This document shows positions 54,778 through 64,000 of a stretch of 64,000 bases of DNA, in pieces. The notes beneath the pieces are model-generated. The model ran no database searches and was not told the origin of the DNA. It saw only the letters and a list, made by a program, of their open reading frames with translations. This stretch comes from Porticoccaceae bacterium (GTDB taxonomy: Bacteria; Pseudomonadota; Gammaproteobacteria; Pseudomonadales; Porticoccaceae), in NCBI GenBank assembly GCA_021773435.1, contig JAJFKC010000038.1, positions 1 to 64,000 of the forward strand, read 5' to 3'. Each line of letters opens with the position of its first letter. Position 1 is the first letter of the stretch. The translations under genes and the position numbers were made by a program.

Positions 54778-54805
54778 ATTAGCCATTAGCCATTAGCCAT
54801 TAGCC
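54778..54805. repeat. Four 7-bp tandem repeats
   Basis: Four perfect ATTAGCC units upstream of the hydantoinase B-like gene. No known motif; it may be a slippage tract. Confidence 0.9.
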
Positions 54806-54936
54806 AAAATTGTATATTTTTATCGCCTTAGCCTAACTGAATCACTCATCATTACAAGCGGCGCCCAGGCCGCACTCAGTTTGGCAACCGGATTTTTTCA
54901 CGTACACTGGGGCCAAAATCAAAACAAGAGCTGACC

Positions 54937-55173
54937 ATGACCTACAACCCCAAAATTGCCGAAGAGCTGAATATTCTAGCTCGCTATAATCTGACTACGA
55001 CTCAGGAAGGTCTAAAAATTCACAGCTCCTCAGCCAAGTCTGAAGTGATCGCTGCAGCCCAACGGCTATATGATAAAGGCCTGACCTCTCAGGCGGATGG
55101 CGGCTACCTGACCGAACTGGGTAGACAGGCAGCCCAGCATGCACAGGATTTATTATTGATTATGCGTAACTAG
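54937..55173 (+). CDS. TIGR02647-family small protein
   Basis: 78 residues: EELNILARYNLTTTQEGLKIH, AQRLYDKGLTSQADGGYLTELG and AAQHAQDLL. This matches the TIGR02647 family, small winged-helix-like conserved proteins of unknown role in Pseudomonas and relatives. A Shine-Dalgarno-like sequence is weak. Confidence 0.82.
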   Translation: MTYNPKIAEELNILARYNLTTTQEGLKIHSSSAKSEVIAAAQRLYDKGLTSQADGGYLTELGRQAAQHAQDLLLIMRN

Positions 55174-55296
55174 CGAGTAATCAGCATGTTGGGTATTTAC
55201 AAATATACAGGGCACTAACAGGGCACTAACAATCAACGATCCAGGAAACAGATAAGCCCCTACCTCGGCAATTTATAATAACTAAAAAAAACCCCC

Positions 55297-56604
55297 ATGG
55301 AAGCACAGGCACTCGAACAGACTTTGCCACGAAAGATCAGCCGTCGCTTGATCCCTATATTAATTGCCGCCTACGTCATGGCGCACCTCGACCGTATCAA
55401 CGTCAGCTTTGCAGCCCTGACCATGAACCAGGAGCTGAACTTTAGCGCTTCGATCTACGGCCTGGGTGCCAGCCTGTTTTTCCTCGGCTATCTGCTTTTC
55501 GAAATACCCAGCAATCTATTACTGCAATGCTTTGGCGCGCGTCGCCTAATCACGATCATCATGGTGATATGGGGCCTACTCTCCGCCAGCCTGGCGCTGA
55601 TCAACTCGGTGTCGTCATTTTATATCCTGCGGTTCTTATTAGGCATTGCTGAATCCGGCCTCTATCCGGGAGTCATGCTTTATATTACCTATTGGTACGC
55701 ACCCCGGCATCGCGCCAATGCGGTTGCCTTGTTTGCCCTGGCAATTGTAATCGGCGGGCTAATCGGCGGGCCCGCCTCGGGCATAATTCTGGATAGCATG
55801 GACGGTGTCGCCGGACTATCTGGTTGGCGCTGGTTGTTTATTATTGAAGGCCTGCCAACGGTCCTGCTGGCCTTGTTGGTCTGGTGGCAGCTGGAAGATC
55901 ATCCCCAACAAGCACGCTGGCTGTCTAACTCTGAAAAAACCTGGTTGCAGGATAATCTGCCGCCCGCTGAAACATCTCATCCATCCTGGCGACAAAGCCT
56001 GGGGCAAATGCGTGAGGCCCGAATTTGGCTGCTGGGATTGATTTACATGCTTTATGTCGGCGCGCTATCCGGCGTGCTGCTGTGGGCACCAAAGATCCTG
56101 CAATTTCGCTTACCCGAGCTAGATAACACCAATATTGGTTGGCTGATCGGTCTTAGCTACCTACCATTTGCGGTGGGCATGATCGGCTGGGGCCGACGTT
56201 CTGATCGACTGGCTGAGCGCTATAAGCATGTCATGCTCGCGTTGACTCTCGGTGCAGTCGGGACGCTTATGCTGGTTAAGGCATCTACCCTGACGACCAA
56301 TATTATCGCCTTAATTTTAGTTATGGCTGGCACTGGCGGTGTACTGAGCACGGTGTGGGGTCTCATCACCGAGGTACTGGGCCAACGCCTGGCGGCGGTG
56401 GGCATCGCCCTGGTCAATTCCGCTGGCGCATTGGGTAGCTTTATTACCGTCACGCTGCTGGGAATATTGCGCGATGCAAGCGGCAACTATGTTGATGGTC
56501 TGGGTTTGTTGGTGGTCAGCATGATTCTGGCCATTGTCGCAGTGCATATTTGTTGGCGGTGCTATGGTCGCAATTCCGGTTACAACGCGACAACGTCCAA
56601 ATAA
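55297..56604 (+). CDS. MFS transporter, ACS/phthalate-permease type
   Basis: 435 residues, twelve predicted helices. Motifs HLDRINVSFAALTMNQEL and RFLLGIAESGLYPGVMLYI are typical of the anion:cation symporter (ACS) group of MFS carriers, which take up organic anions such as phthalate, tartrate or glucarate. Substrate is inferred only. Confidence 0.87.
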   Translation: MEAQALEQTLPRKISRRLIPILIAAYVMAHLDRINVSFAALTMNQELNFSASIYGLGASLFFLGYLLFEIPSNLLLQCFGARRLITIIMVIWGLLSASLALINSVSSFYILRFLLGIAESGLYPGVMLYITYWYAPRHRANAVALFALAIVIGGLIGGPASGIILDSMDGVAGLSGWRWLFIIEGLPTVLLALLVWWQLEDHPQQARWLSNSEKTWLQDNLPPAETSHPSWRQSLGQMREARIWLLGLIYMLYVGALSGVLLWAPKILQFRLPELDNTNIGWLIGLSYLPFAVGMIGWGRRSDRLAERYKHVMLALTLGAVGTLMLVKASTLTTNIIALILVMAGTGGVLSTVWGLITEVLGQRLAAVGIALVNSAGALGSFITVTLLGILRDASGNYVDGLGLLVVSMILAIVAVHICWRCYGRNSGYNATTSK

Positions 56605-56680
56605 GTAATTCTTGATTCGGGCATCCAATTAGTGAAATTCAAACTAATGCTACTCATCGAGTTCAAGGTTACCTCAACAT

Positions 56681-58099
56681 ATGGATAACTCTTCAAACAG
56701 AGAGGCTTCAAGCATAGAGCCTTCCGAGCAAGACCCTACTTCCACGCCGCCATCAAAATCCTGTAAGTATTATATGCTGGGTATTTTGACCCTGGTCTAC
56801 ACCTTGAATTTTGTCGACCGGCAGATTCTATCGGTTTTGCAGGAGCCAATCAGGGCCGAGTTTGATTTAAATGATACGCAGCTGGGTTTGCTCCAGGGTA
56901 TTACTTTCGCGCTGTTTTACGTGACTGTTGGCATCCCCATTGCCCGATGGGCCGATGTCGGCAATCGTCGAAATATTGTTTCACTCGCAGTCGGGACGTG
57001 GAGCTTAATGACCTCCTTTACCGGCTTTGCTCAAAATTTTGTCCAACTTCTACTGATAAGAATCGGTGTCGGTGTCGGTGAGTCCGGTGGCAGCCCGCCA
57101 GCGCACTCCATGATTTCAGATTTATTCAAGCCCAGTGAGAGAGCCAGGGCCTTAGCTATTTATTCTACCGGTGTCAGCTTAGGCATCTTCCTCGCCTATG
57201 TATTTGGCGGCTGGGTCAGCGACAACTACGGATGGCGAACGGTTTTTATTGTCCTGGGCATACCGGGCGTCATCGTCGCCTTCGTGGTTCGCTACACCTT
57301 TATTGAACCGGAACGCGGCTTCCATGATGGCGACAGAGACAGCGATGGAGCCTTAGCAAAACCACCGCCGGTGATGGACGTTATCCATTTTCTCGGTAGC
57401 AGAAAATCTTTTTTACATCTTTCCATGGGCTCGGCCTTGCATGCCTTTGTCGGTTATGGAATCGCGGCATTTTTAGTGTCGTTCTATGTGCGCAGCTACC
57501 AGATACCCCACGACAATATTAGCCAAATCACGCTGCCGATTGGCTTCATTATTGGTATAGCGGGTCTCATAGGAAACTTCGGTGGCGGCTACCTGGCCGA
57601 TCGTCTGGGCTTAAGCGACAAGCGTTGGTATTTATGGGTGCCAGCGATATCCACCCTGCTCGCCATACCCTTTGCTTTTGCTGCCTTCCTGGTAGACAGC
57701 CTTCACCTGTCGATGGCCCTGTACGCCATCCCCCTGATGTTGGGCACTATGTACCTGGGTCCGGTAATTGCGGTCGCCCACAGCCTGGTGAGACCCAATA
57801 TGAGAGCCCTCACCTCAGCCATCCTGTTTTTTATATTAAATTTAATTGGTCTGGGCTTAGGGCCGACCCTGCTCGGCATGACCAGTGATCTGCTGAAGCC
57901 CCACTTTGGCAGCGAATCCCTTAGATATGCCATGTTAATCGCCTTTCTTGGCTATGCCTGGAGCGCAGCGCATTATTTTATGGCGGCAAACTATCTAAGG
58001 GCAGATTTGGACAGGGCTTCCAGCGAATTGACCGATGATGACAGGAAGGCCTCCATCGTTCGCAAGCTTACTCGGCTAGTTGGGTTTGGGCGCAACTAA
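56681..58099 (+). CDS. MFS transporter, spinster-like
   Basis: 472 residues, twelve helices. NFVDRQILSVLQEPIRAEFDLNDTQLGLLQG is typical of the spinster-like MFS group that often accompanies CoA-thioester catabolic genes in these bacteria. Located 77 bases after the ACS carrier on the same strand. Substrate unknown, maybe a lipid or aromatic acid. Confidence 0.87.
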   Translation: MDNSSNREASSIEPSEQDPTSTPPSKSCKYYMLGILTLVYTLNFVDRQILSVLQEPIRAEFDLNDTQLGLLQGITFALFYVTVGIPIARWADVGNRRNIVSLAVGTWSLMTSFTGFAQNFVQLLLIRIGVGVGESGGSPPAHSMISDLFKPSERARALAIYSTGVSLGIFLAYVFGGWVSDNYGWRTVFIVLGIPGVIVAFVVRYTFIEPERGFHDGDRDSDGALAKPPPVMDVIHFLGSRKSFLHLSMGSALHAFVGYGIAAFLVSFYVRSYQIPHDNISQITLPIGFIIGIAGLIGNFGGGYLADRLGLSDKRWYLWVPAISTLLAIPFAFAAFLVDSLHLSMALYAIPLMLGTMYLGPVIAVAHSLVRPNMRALTSAILFFILNLIGLGLGPTLLGMTSDLLKPHFGSESLRYAMLIAFLGYAWSAAHYFMAANYLRADLDRASSELTDDDRKASIVRKLTRLVGFGRN

Positions 58100-58386
58100 T
58101 AGATGTTGCTACTCAGTGCCAAATTCCAGAAAAACTGGATGGGCTAGGCTCCTACAAGCACTACTACTATTATCCCGAATTAATCATACCACTATCCCAA
58201 ATTAACAACACTACCATCCCGGGTTAGGCGCATCCGGGGTTACGCGAGGTTTTACGCCTCCACTGGGGGCAGGTGATCGAAGTGGCACAACATTCGCTTC
58301 TTTCAATGGCAAAACTATCGGTGTTTCTGTAATTCGTAAGCTTTTCAGCTTGGCCATCGGGCTTGTATCAGACAACTAAATCTTTC
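58100..58386. other. Intergenic region with imperfect repeats
   Basis: No gene is supported. Three imperfect 20-24 bp units share the pattern ACTA(T/C)CCC followed by AATTA or GGTTA near 58168-58228. The region leads to the MerR promoter of the second copper locus. Confidence 0.5.
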
Positions 58387-58417
58387 TTGACCCGTGTCTT
58401 AGACACAGGTTTATACT
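58387..58417 (+). promoter_or_regulatory. MerR-type promoter of the second copper locus
   Basis: TTGACC and TATACT flank a 19-bp spacer, and the dyad ACCCGTGTC-TTA-GACACAGGT is centred in it. It is 130 bases before the merR-like gene at 58548 and should be its binding site. Confidence 0.85.
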
Positions 58418-58547
58418 CCAGACTTCTACACAGAGGCCCCGGTTAGAGTGCTTCAGGAATATGACATAAGGCCTGACACCGGTCCATGCTGGCATAGCGA
58501 AGCCGTCCTTACCTTATTGAGACAAGTTGTTTGTATAGGCTTATGAA

Positions 58548-58955
58548 ATGAGAGTAAAACAACTGGCCGATGCGATGGGCGTGACATCTGACACGGTTCG
58601 TTATTACACACGCGTTGGTATTTTGAACCCCAACCGGAATCCAGCCAATGGCTACAAGCAATATAGTCAACAGGACAAGAACCGTCTGCGCTTTGCTCTC
58701 CGTGCACGAGACCTGGGGTTTACCTTGGCTGATATTGTCCAGATTGTTACCCATGCCGGTCGCGGTGACTCACCATGCCCAATTGTCAGGCGATTGATAG
58801 AACAGCGTTTCGCCGACATTGAGGCGCGTTTTCAGGATACAGAACGTTTGTACGGGCGTATGCAAAAAGCGATGCAGGCATGGCAAGCCATGCCCGACGA
58901 GGAACCCAACGGCGAGATGATTTGTGCACTGATTGAACAGTGGGAAAAGCCGTAA
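58548..58955 (+). CDS. MerR-family metal regulator of the CopA locus
   Basis: 135 residues: winged helix (RVKQLADAMGVTSDTVRYYTRVG), coiled coil, and Cys77 in SPCPIVRRLIE. The usual C-terminal CxnC metal loop is missing; one more Cys is at 126 (EMICALIEQWEKP). So it is a divergent MerR that may sense through another site. Transcribed with the genes that follow: an HMA-like protein and a CopA ATPase. Confidence 0.85.
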   Translation: MRVKQLADAMGVTSDTVRYYTRVGILNPNRNPANGYKQYSQQDKNRLRFALRARDLGFTLADIVQIVTHAGRGDSPCPIVRRLIEQRFADIEARFQDTERLYGRMQKAMQAWQAMPDEEPNGEMICALIEQWEKP

Positions 58956-59041
58956 TGACCCATCAGATCCCAGGCAACGGTATTTTCCCGTCGCCTTATG
59001 GCCTCTTCAATCGGTGAGTCTAAAGAATACGGGGAGAACAC

Positions 59042-59443
59042 ATGACAGGCGAACATAAACCAGGCATCCATGAAGGTTTTGTGCTTACCCGGCACATCGA
59101 TCTGGTTGACACTGACGACGTTGTCACCGCCGCCATTGTTGAAGTATTGGCCAACGAGGATTCAGTGGCTACCATTTCCCTAAAACCCGGCAGAAAAAAC
59201 ACCGGGCGGAAAAGACTGAATATTCACTATGATGCCTCGCTGACGAATATTGATCATATCGCGGAGCTTATCTGCTCCGGCGGTGGCCACATTGCCAGTA
59301 ATTGGCTGATGCGCAAACGACTGAGTTCGTATCGATTTACTGATCAAAATGCCTACGATAATGCGAAACATCAGCCAACTTGCTGCAATAAGATGCCACC
59401 AGGCGCAGGTACACCTCTTTCTGCCAGGCAGAAAAAACGATAG
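59042..59443 (+). CDS. HMA-like protein without the CXXC motif
   Basis: 133 residues with a ferredoxin-like fold pattern: [21 protein letters not shown], then [25 protein letters not shown] loop is absent from the usual place. A Cys pair appears near the C-terminus (QPTCCNKMP). Placed between a MerR and a CopA, it is probably an accessory copper protein, but that is from context. Confidence 0.6.
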   Translation: MTGEHKPGIHEGFVLTRHIDLVDTDDVVTAAIVEVLANEDSVATISLKPGRKNTGRKRLNIHYDASLTNIDHIAELICSGGGHIASNWLMRKRLSSYRFTDQNAYDNAKHQPTCCNKMPPGAGTPLSARQKKR

Positions 59444-59535
59444 GGCGCTTATTTAAACTGACCTTGTTTACTAAGCTATCTTTACCAAGCTTATGTTTAC
59501 GAGACCAGGCTCACCAACACACAGGGTGCAGGATC

Positions 59536-61836
59536 ATGGAACAGAAACCGGATAAGCACTGCGATCACGTTCCCGATGACAAACCCGAGCCCGAGGGCAA
59601 TAAAGCCATGACGCAGGAGCTGCTCATTGAAGGCGCAAGTTGTGGTAGCTGTGTTGCCAAAATAGAAGGCGCCCTCAAGCAAGTTGTCGGTGTCGATAAT
59701 GCGGAAATGAACTTTGCGCAACGTAGCGTTAGCGTCAGCGGTTACGCGTCGGCTGGTGCCCTGGTCAAGGCCGTAGAGGGTGCCGGTTATAACGCAAAAA
59801 TTAGCCAAAACGAATCCGATGAAGAGGTGCTGGAAGAAAAGGAACAAGCCGATCAGGTTTACTACCGGCGCTTGATGCGCGAAATGACCATTGCCCTGTC
59901 TCTGGGCATCCCGCTGATGATCTACGGCGTCCTGGGTGGCGCTATGACGGTAACGACCAACACCGAGCGGGTAGCCTGGCTGGCGGTTGGTCTGGCGACA
60001 CTCGGGGTGATGGTATTTTCCGGCAAGCACTTTTTTGTCGGCGCCTGGAAATCCCTGCTCAATCATAACGCCAACATGGACACCCTGATTGCTTTGGGTA
60101 CGGGCACCGCCTGGTTTTATTCCATGGTGGTGGTTTTCTTCCCCTCGGTGATTCCTGATATGGCCCGCCATGTTTATTTTGAGGCAACGGCGATGATCAT
60201 TGGCCTGATTGATCTGGGGCTTGCGCTGGAACTCAAAGCGCGGGGTAAGACCTCAGAAGCCATAAAGCGCTTGATCGGTTTACAGGTGAAGACCGCGAGA
60301 GTGATTCGCGATGGCGAAGAAATCGATATCGGCATTGAGCAAGTGCTCCTGAATGACCGGGTGCGCGTGCGACCGGGTGAGAAAATACCCGTCGATGGCG
60401 TGGTGCTTGAAGGGCACACAGCAGTGGATGAGTCCATGCTAACCGGAGAGCCGATGCCGGTAGAAAAGATTAAAGATGATCAGGTCGTAGGCGGCACCAT
60501 TAATAAAAGTGGCTCCGTTGTTTTTAAAGCGACGCGCATCGGCAAAGACACTGCCCTTGCGCAAATTATCGCCATGGTGAAACGGGCACAGAATTCAAAA
60601 CCACCGATTGGACGTCTGGCCGATGTCATTGCAGGGTATTTTGTGCCGGTGGTGATGATTATCGCGGTGACCAGCGCGCTGGTCTGGCTTAATTTTGGGC
60701 CGGCTCCAGCGGTGGCTTACGCGATCGTATCGGCCACCACGGTGCTAATTATTGCCTGCCCCTGCGCACTGGGGCTGGCGACGCCGATGTCAGTGATGGT
60801 TGGGGTTGGTAAAGCCGCCGAAGCCGGTGTGCTTATCCGTAATGGTGAAGCCCTACAGACCTCTTCAAAAATTACCGCAATGATTCTGGATAAAACCGGC
60901 ACCATCACCCTGGGTTCACCCAAGGTTACAAAGATTCACCTGGCCAATGCGACTGATGAAGACACTGTGCTACAGATGGCAGCGAGTCTTGAGGCTGGTT
61001 CGGAACACCCTTTGGCGCTATCGATAGTCGAGTCCGCGAAAGAACGTAAGCTGAACCTGGAGCCGGTTGAAAGTTTTAATGCCATTGCCGGCCACGGTGT
61101 GGAGGGGATGGTAGCGGGCAAACAGCTTTTATTCGGCAACGAAAAACTGATGCGGGAAAAAGGGATTGAGATTGCCAGTTATATCGATCCCGCCCAGGCC
61201 ATGGCTGAAGAGGCTCAAACTCCCATGTACCTGGCGGCAGATGGAAATCTCGCCGCACTCATCGCCGTAGCTGACCCCATTAAAGAGGATTCAATTTCGG
61301 CGATACAGCGACTGCAACGAAATAATATTCGTGTGGTGATGTTAACCGGCGATAACCGCGCGACGGCAAAAGCGGTGGCGGAAAAAGTCGGTATAAAAGA
61401 ATTTTTTGCAGAAGTACTACCGGAAGACAAAGCAAAAAAAGTCGCAGAATTGCAAATGCAAAATGAAATCGTCGGTATGACCGGCGACGGCATAAACGAT
61501 GCCCCGGCATTGGCATTGGCCAATGTCGGTTTTGCAATCGGCACCGGGACCGATGTGGCCATCGAAAGCGCCGATATCACCTTGATGCGCGGTTCCTTAC
61601 ATGGCCTTGCTGATGCCATCGCCGTGAGCAAGGCGACACTGCGTAATATCAAGCAGAACTTGTTTGGCGCGTTTATTTATAACGCGGCGGGCGTGCCTTT
61701 TGCAGCGGGCCTGCTGTATCCATTTTTTGGCCTGTTGCTCAGCCCGGTGATCGCTGGTGCGGCCATGGCTTTTTCTTCTCTGACCGTGGTGACTAACGCT
61801 AATCGTTTACGTTTGTTTAAAGCCGAGGAGCACTAA
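59536..61836 (+). CDS. copA: Copper-translocating P1B ATPase CopA
   Basis: 766 residues from the ATG at 59536 (GCAGGATC before it); the tracked TTG start lies upstream. One N-terminal HMA domain ([14 protein letters not shown], Cys36/39), TM6 CPC in IACPCALG, phosphorylation DKTGT, nucleotide-site [15 protein letters not shown], and TM7 YN with TM8 SS for Cu(I). It exports Cu(I) from the cytoplasm. The HMA leader is His/Asp/Glu-rich. Confidence 0.95.
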   Translation: MEQKPDKHCDHVPDDKPEPEGNKAMTQELLIEGASCGSCVAKIEGALKQVVGVDNAEMNFAQRSVSVSGYASAGALVKAVEGAGYNAKISQNESDEEVLEEKEQADQVYYRRLMREMTIALSLGIPLMIYGVLGGAMTVTTNTERVAWLAVGLATLGVMVFSGKHFFVGAWKSLLNHNANMDTLIALGTGTAWFYSMVVVFFPSVIPDMARHVYFEATAMIIGLIDLGLALELKARGKTSEAIKRLIGLQVKTARVIRDGEEIDIGIEQVLLNDRVRVRPGEKIPVDGVVLEGHTAVDESMLTGEPMPVEKIKDDQVVGGTINKSGSVVFKATRIGKDTALAQIIAMVKRAQNSKPPIGRLADVIAGYFVPVVMIIAVTSALVWLNFGPAPAVAYAIVSATTVLIIACPCALGLATPMSVMVGVGKAAEAGVLIRNGEALQTSSKITAMILDKTGTITLGSPKVTKIHLANATDEDTVLQMAASLEAGSEHPLALSIVESAKERKLNLEPVESFNAIAGHGVEGMVAGKQLLFGNEKLMREKGIEIASYIDPAQAMAEEAQTPMYLAADGNLAALIAVADPIKEDSISAIQRLQRNNIRVVMLTGDNRATAKAVAEKVGIKEFFAEVLPEDKAKKVAELQMQNEIVGMTGDGINDAPALALANVGFAIGTGTDVAIESADITLMRGSLHGLADAIAVSKATLRNIKQNLFGAFIYNAAGVPFAAGLLYPFFGLLLSPVIAGAAMAFSSLTVVTNANRLRLFKAEEH

Positions 61837-61846
61837 GGGGCAGACT

Positions 61847-62200
61847 ATGATTCTTATTAACGTGTTTGGACTATTACTGATCGCCTTAATCATCTGGTGG
61901 TTCTGGCTTTACAAACCCGGTGAAGGCAGTGTCGGTGAAGGCAACATCGTGATAACCGTTGAAAACGGGATCTACCAGCCCTCGCGCCTGAAGGTGTCGG
62001 CGGGGCAGCCAACTACATTAACTTTTCTACGAAAAGATGCCTCGCCCTGTGCGGCAACAGTAATCTTTCCAGATTCAGAACTTAGTGAAGAATTGCCACT
62101 CAACAAGGCCAAAGCCATTGTATTGCCGCCAATGCCGCCGGGAGAACATCCCTTTACCTGCCAGATGCAGATGTACCGCGGTACTCTGGTCGTCAATTAA
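61847..62200 (+). CDS. Membrane-anchored cupredoxin-domain protein
   Basis: 117 residues: N-terminal helix (NVFGLLLIALIIWWFWLY) and a cupredoxin-like fold with the copper-site pattern CAATVIFPD and HPFTCQMQMY (His, Cys, Met). It may hold Cu in the periplasm next to CopA. It starts 10 bases after copA, so it is probably co-transcribed. Confidence 0.85.
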   Translation: MILINVFGLLLIALIIWWFWLYKPGEGSVGEGNIVITVENGIYQPSRLKVSAGQPTTLTFLRKDASPCAATVIFPDSELSEELPLNKAKAIVLPPMPPGEHPFTCQMQMYRGTLVVN

Positions 62201-62283
62201 ACACACTTAATACTTAAACTCAGCCAAGCAAAAACTGTTTAGATGAAAATTGTCTAGATAAAAAGCTATTTAGCTAAAAACTG

Positions 62284-62302
62284 AAACGGAGTCTGTCCGT
62301 TT
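62284..62302 (+). terminator. Short terminator after the cupredoxin gene
   Basis: A 7-bp stem, AAACGGA and TCCGTTT, with a GTCTG loop and T-rich tail. Upstream at 62231-62280 three imperfect 15-bp units (CTGTTTAGATGAAAA and similar) follow one another. Confidence 0.6.
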
Positions 62303-62335
62303 TATTTAAGTAAACACTGTTTAAGGAGAAACCCC

Positions 62336-62563
62336 ATGGCTATAAACGCTAATAAATTCGCTATGTCCTCCGCTATTACTTTCGCCCTGCTCTGGGTGCT
62401 GTGCTCAATAATTGTTATTGCCCTCCCTCACCAGTCGATGAGCTTGATGGGTTCAATGATGCACGCCGATATGAGTGATTTACAGTGGAATACCCACTTT
62501 CCTGGTTTGCTCGCCGGGCTAGTCGCCTGGTCATTCGCGGGTGGGGTAACAGGGTGGCCTTGA
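62336..62563 (+). CDS. DUF5676-like membrane protein, C-terminus cut
   Basis: 75 residues with two hydrophobic helices (AITFALLWVLCSIIVIAL and GLLAGLVAWSFAGGVTGW). The family I recognise here (DUF5676) normally continues after GVTGW with AAIYN. In this gene the frame ends with P and stop exactly where DUF2933 sequence begins, so a deletion has probably fused it with its neighbour. Confidence 0.65.
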   Translation: MAINANKFAMSSAITFALLWVLCSIIVIALPHQSMSLMGSMMHADMSDLQWNTHFPGLLAGLVAWSFAGGVTGWP

Positions 62564-62793
62564 TTAGCGCCGTGGTTTATTTCTTGCTGATGGAACACCG
62601 ACAGCACCTGTTTCAGGCTTTGCCATTCCTGATTATTTTGCTCTGCCCTTTGATGCATGTTTTTATGCACGGAGGCCATGGCGGTCACCAGCATGGTGAT
62701 CATCCACGCGCCGATGATAGTAGTGATCAAGCTTATCGTCGGGGTTTCGAGGACGGCAAAAATCATCCGAATCAGGGTCCTCGAGGAGAATAA
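62485..62793 (+). CDS. DUF2933-like protein with a non-native N-terminus
   Basis: 102 residues. Residues 26-70 (ALISAVVYFLLMEHRQHLFQ, then CPLMHVFMHGGHGGHQHG) are DUF2933, a His-rich membrane family near copper genes. The first 25 residues come from another reading frame of the preceding DUF5676 gene and match nothing. The normal DUF2933 start is missing. Translation from 62485 is possible but not certain. Confidence 0.7.
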   Translation: MEYPLSWFARRASRLVIRGWGNRVALISAVVYFLLMEHRQHLFQALPFLIILLCPLMHVFMHGGHGGHQHGDHPRADDSSDQAYRRGFEDGKNHPNQGPRGE

Positions 62794-62795
62794 CA

Positions 62796-63386
62796 ATGCA
62801 CGGTGAATCAGCTTATGGTCTTTGGACCCTGGTAATTCTTAATTCCGTCATTTTTATTTTCTTCGCGTTTAGTTTTGTTAAACCGAAAACCAAATCCGAT
62901 TGGCGCAGCCTGGGTGCATTTTCAGCATTTGTTGTGGCGCTATTTACAGAGATGTACGGATTTCCACTATCACTCTACTTTTTCTCGGGTTGGCTGGCAG
63001 AGCGATATCCAGACATAGATTTCCTGGCGCACAATAATGGCCATCTACTGCACACTATTTTGGGCTTTGAAGGCGATCCTCATTGGGATCCCCTGCATAT
63101 CGCCAGTAATATACTGATTGTCCTGGGGTTTTTTTACTTTCGGCGGCGTGGAGCATCCTGCACCGGGCACAACAAGCAAGCACCCTGGCCAGTGCGGGTT
63201 GGTACGCGCGCTGCCGGCATCCCCACTTTGGTATTGTTCCCCGTTTTGGCGGTGGTCTATATGCGCCTGGCAAAACGTGAAGAGCAAGTGGCACTTAAAG
63301 AATTCGGTGATATCTATCGCCGTTATATGGAATCCACGCCCGCATGGATTCCACGATTGACTACTGACACACAAAATCAAACCTAA
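62796..63386 (+). pseudogene. Isoprenylcysteine methyltransferase-family gene with frameshift and deletion
   Basis: 196-residue open frame. Its ends fit the ICMT-like family near copper genes (HIASNILIVLGFF and MRLAKREEQVALKEFGDIYRRY), but the middle 35 residues do not. The -1 frame there reads LLSAAWSILHRAQQASTLAS then GWYARCRHPHF, the family's missing AdoMet motif. One T lost from a run of T at 63131 explains the shift, and about 18 codons appear deleted after RHPHF, which restores the frame. Likely non-functional. Confidence 0.8.
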
Positions 63387-63396
63387 GGAGATACAC

Positions 63397-63654
63397 ATGA
63401 AAAATATCGTAAAAGCACTGTTGGTAACAGCCATTTTGTCCGCGCCTACTTTCGCTGAAAATCATCACGGTCATGGCGACAGTGAAGACAAACCGGGTAT
63501 GGGTATGAAGATGGGCATGATGGACCACGAGCAAATGGCGGACAGAATGAAAATGATGGAAGGCCGCATGAATATGATGCAGATGATGATGGGACAAATG
63601 GTCGAGCATCAGGCCCAGGATAGAAAATCCAGACCCAGGCATATCAAAAGGTAA
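63397..63654 (+). CDS. Met/His-rich periplasmic protein
   Basis: 85 residues: signal peptide (ALLVTAILSAPTFA) then a His/Asp-rich part (ENHHGHGDSED) and a long Met-rich helix (MKMGMMDHEQMADRMKMMEG), suited to binding Cu(I) in the periplasm. AAGGAGATACAC precedes the ATG. No defined family. Last gene of the copper locus in view. Confidence 0.75.
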   Translation: MKNIVKALLVTAILSAPTFAENHHGHGDSEDKPGMGMKMGMMDHEQMADRMKMMEGRMNMMQMMMGQMVEHQAQDRKSRPRHIKR

Positions 63655-64000
63655 ACGTCAATTGCGTCTCTCTGGCACCTTTGTAAGAGACGCCAGGTTG
63701 GGAAAAACTGATGACTACGAATGAGTATTGCCCGGGTGTGGCAGCAGTTACAGCGAAGATCGATCAGCTATATGGCCAGCGTATCTTTTGACGAAAAACC
63801 CCTGTGTTGAACCTGACAGATAATAGATCAAAAATGTCTCCAGACAGAATCGAAGAGTTGGCCACCAAACAGGATTTTAGTATCCGCCATGACTGATAAA
63901 TATGCTTTAAAGAAAGTTATTACAGCATTGTCGATAAAGACTTCAAAGACAGTAGGCCACGCACCCCTAATCTGTCGAGAAGCCCGGCCCAGGGTGGGGA
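63655..64000. other. No supported gene at the right edge
   Basis: An 8-bp stem (GCGTCTCT against AGAGACGC, 63664-63693) follows the Met/His-rich gene and could be a weak terminator; there is no T run. Short frames beyond it, such as one from 63834, have no ribosome site or recognised motif. Confidence 0.5.

Noticed and set aside
54778-54805. CRISPR-like repeats
   Set aside because: 7-bp direct tandem units without spacers.

Overview
The window looks like chromosomal DNA of a marine-type gammaproteobacterium, possibly a relative of the Spongiibacteraceae or Marinobacter. The support is the mix of families (DUF6279 lipoprotein, TIGR02647 protein, CaiB and crotonase genes for CoA-thioester catabolism, HyuB) and moderate GC. 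The taxonomic guess is inference only. The left two thirds is an accessory region loaded with metal resistance and scars of recombination. The rest is mainly CoA-ester catabolism and transport, with a second copper locus at the right end.

Layout. 1-140: end of an IS3-family element cut by the window edge. 303-479: a small DUF6316-like gene missing from the ORF track. 619-7782 (minus): a czcCBA-type RND efflux operon with a CzcI-like peptide and a CDF transporter. 7783-8662: debris with an orphan Fur-box-like palindrome. 8663-10075: a PLP decarboxylase. 10299-13507: an ArsR-rhodanese regulator divergent from a membrane hydroxylase / VTT-rhodanese / DsrE / SHOCT operon, probably for sulfane sulfur. 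13537-14445: a scrapyard of broken genes (cysteine desulfurase, excisionase, merR) around a run of 17 G. 14446-25294 (minus): a long copper module of MerR, HMA protein, outer-membrane protein, NHL protein, Cys-rich protein, CusCBA, CusF, SHOCT protein and diheme cytochrome. 25367-28874: a complete mercury operon, merR divergent from merTPC-F-A. 29039-33346: island debris with AlpA, a TacA/TacT toxin pair, a DUF4143 ATPase, hsdM fragments, and several pieces of the 3' end of tmRNA (ssrA), the classic island attachment site.

33381-48606: SnoaL-like protein, two tandem crotonases, aldo/keto reductase, SMP-30, Sel1 protein, tyrosine integrase, VOC protein, two CaiB CoA-transferases, PhyH dioxygenase, SDR, LOG-like protein and spermidine-synthase-like protein. 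48703-50511: a HipA/HipB pair. 50702-58099: DUF411 metal protein, a HyuB-type hydantoinase fused to an acetone-carboxylase-gamma-like tail, and two MFS carriers. 58387-63654: a second copper locus (MerR, HMA-like protein, CopA-type ATPase, cupredoxin, DUF5676, DUF2933, a damaged methyltransferase, Met/His-rich protein) that shows deletions in two neighbouring genes.

How it works together. Four metal modules (Czc/CDF, Cus with periplasmic chaperones, Mer, CopA) have separate MerR-type control, and three classic MerR promoters with 19-20 bp spacers can be read directly. No intact defence system or CRISPR array was seen. The best candidates for under-described biology are the ArsR-rhodanese sulfur operon, the HMA / outer-membrane / NHL cassette leading the cus genes, the HyuB fusion, and the fragmented ssrA/hsdM junction. 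All functions are read from motifs and recognised families; no searches were run.
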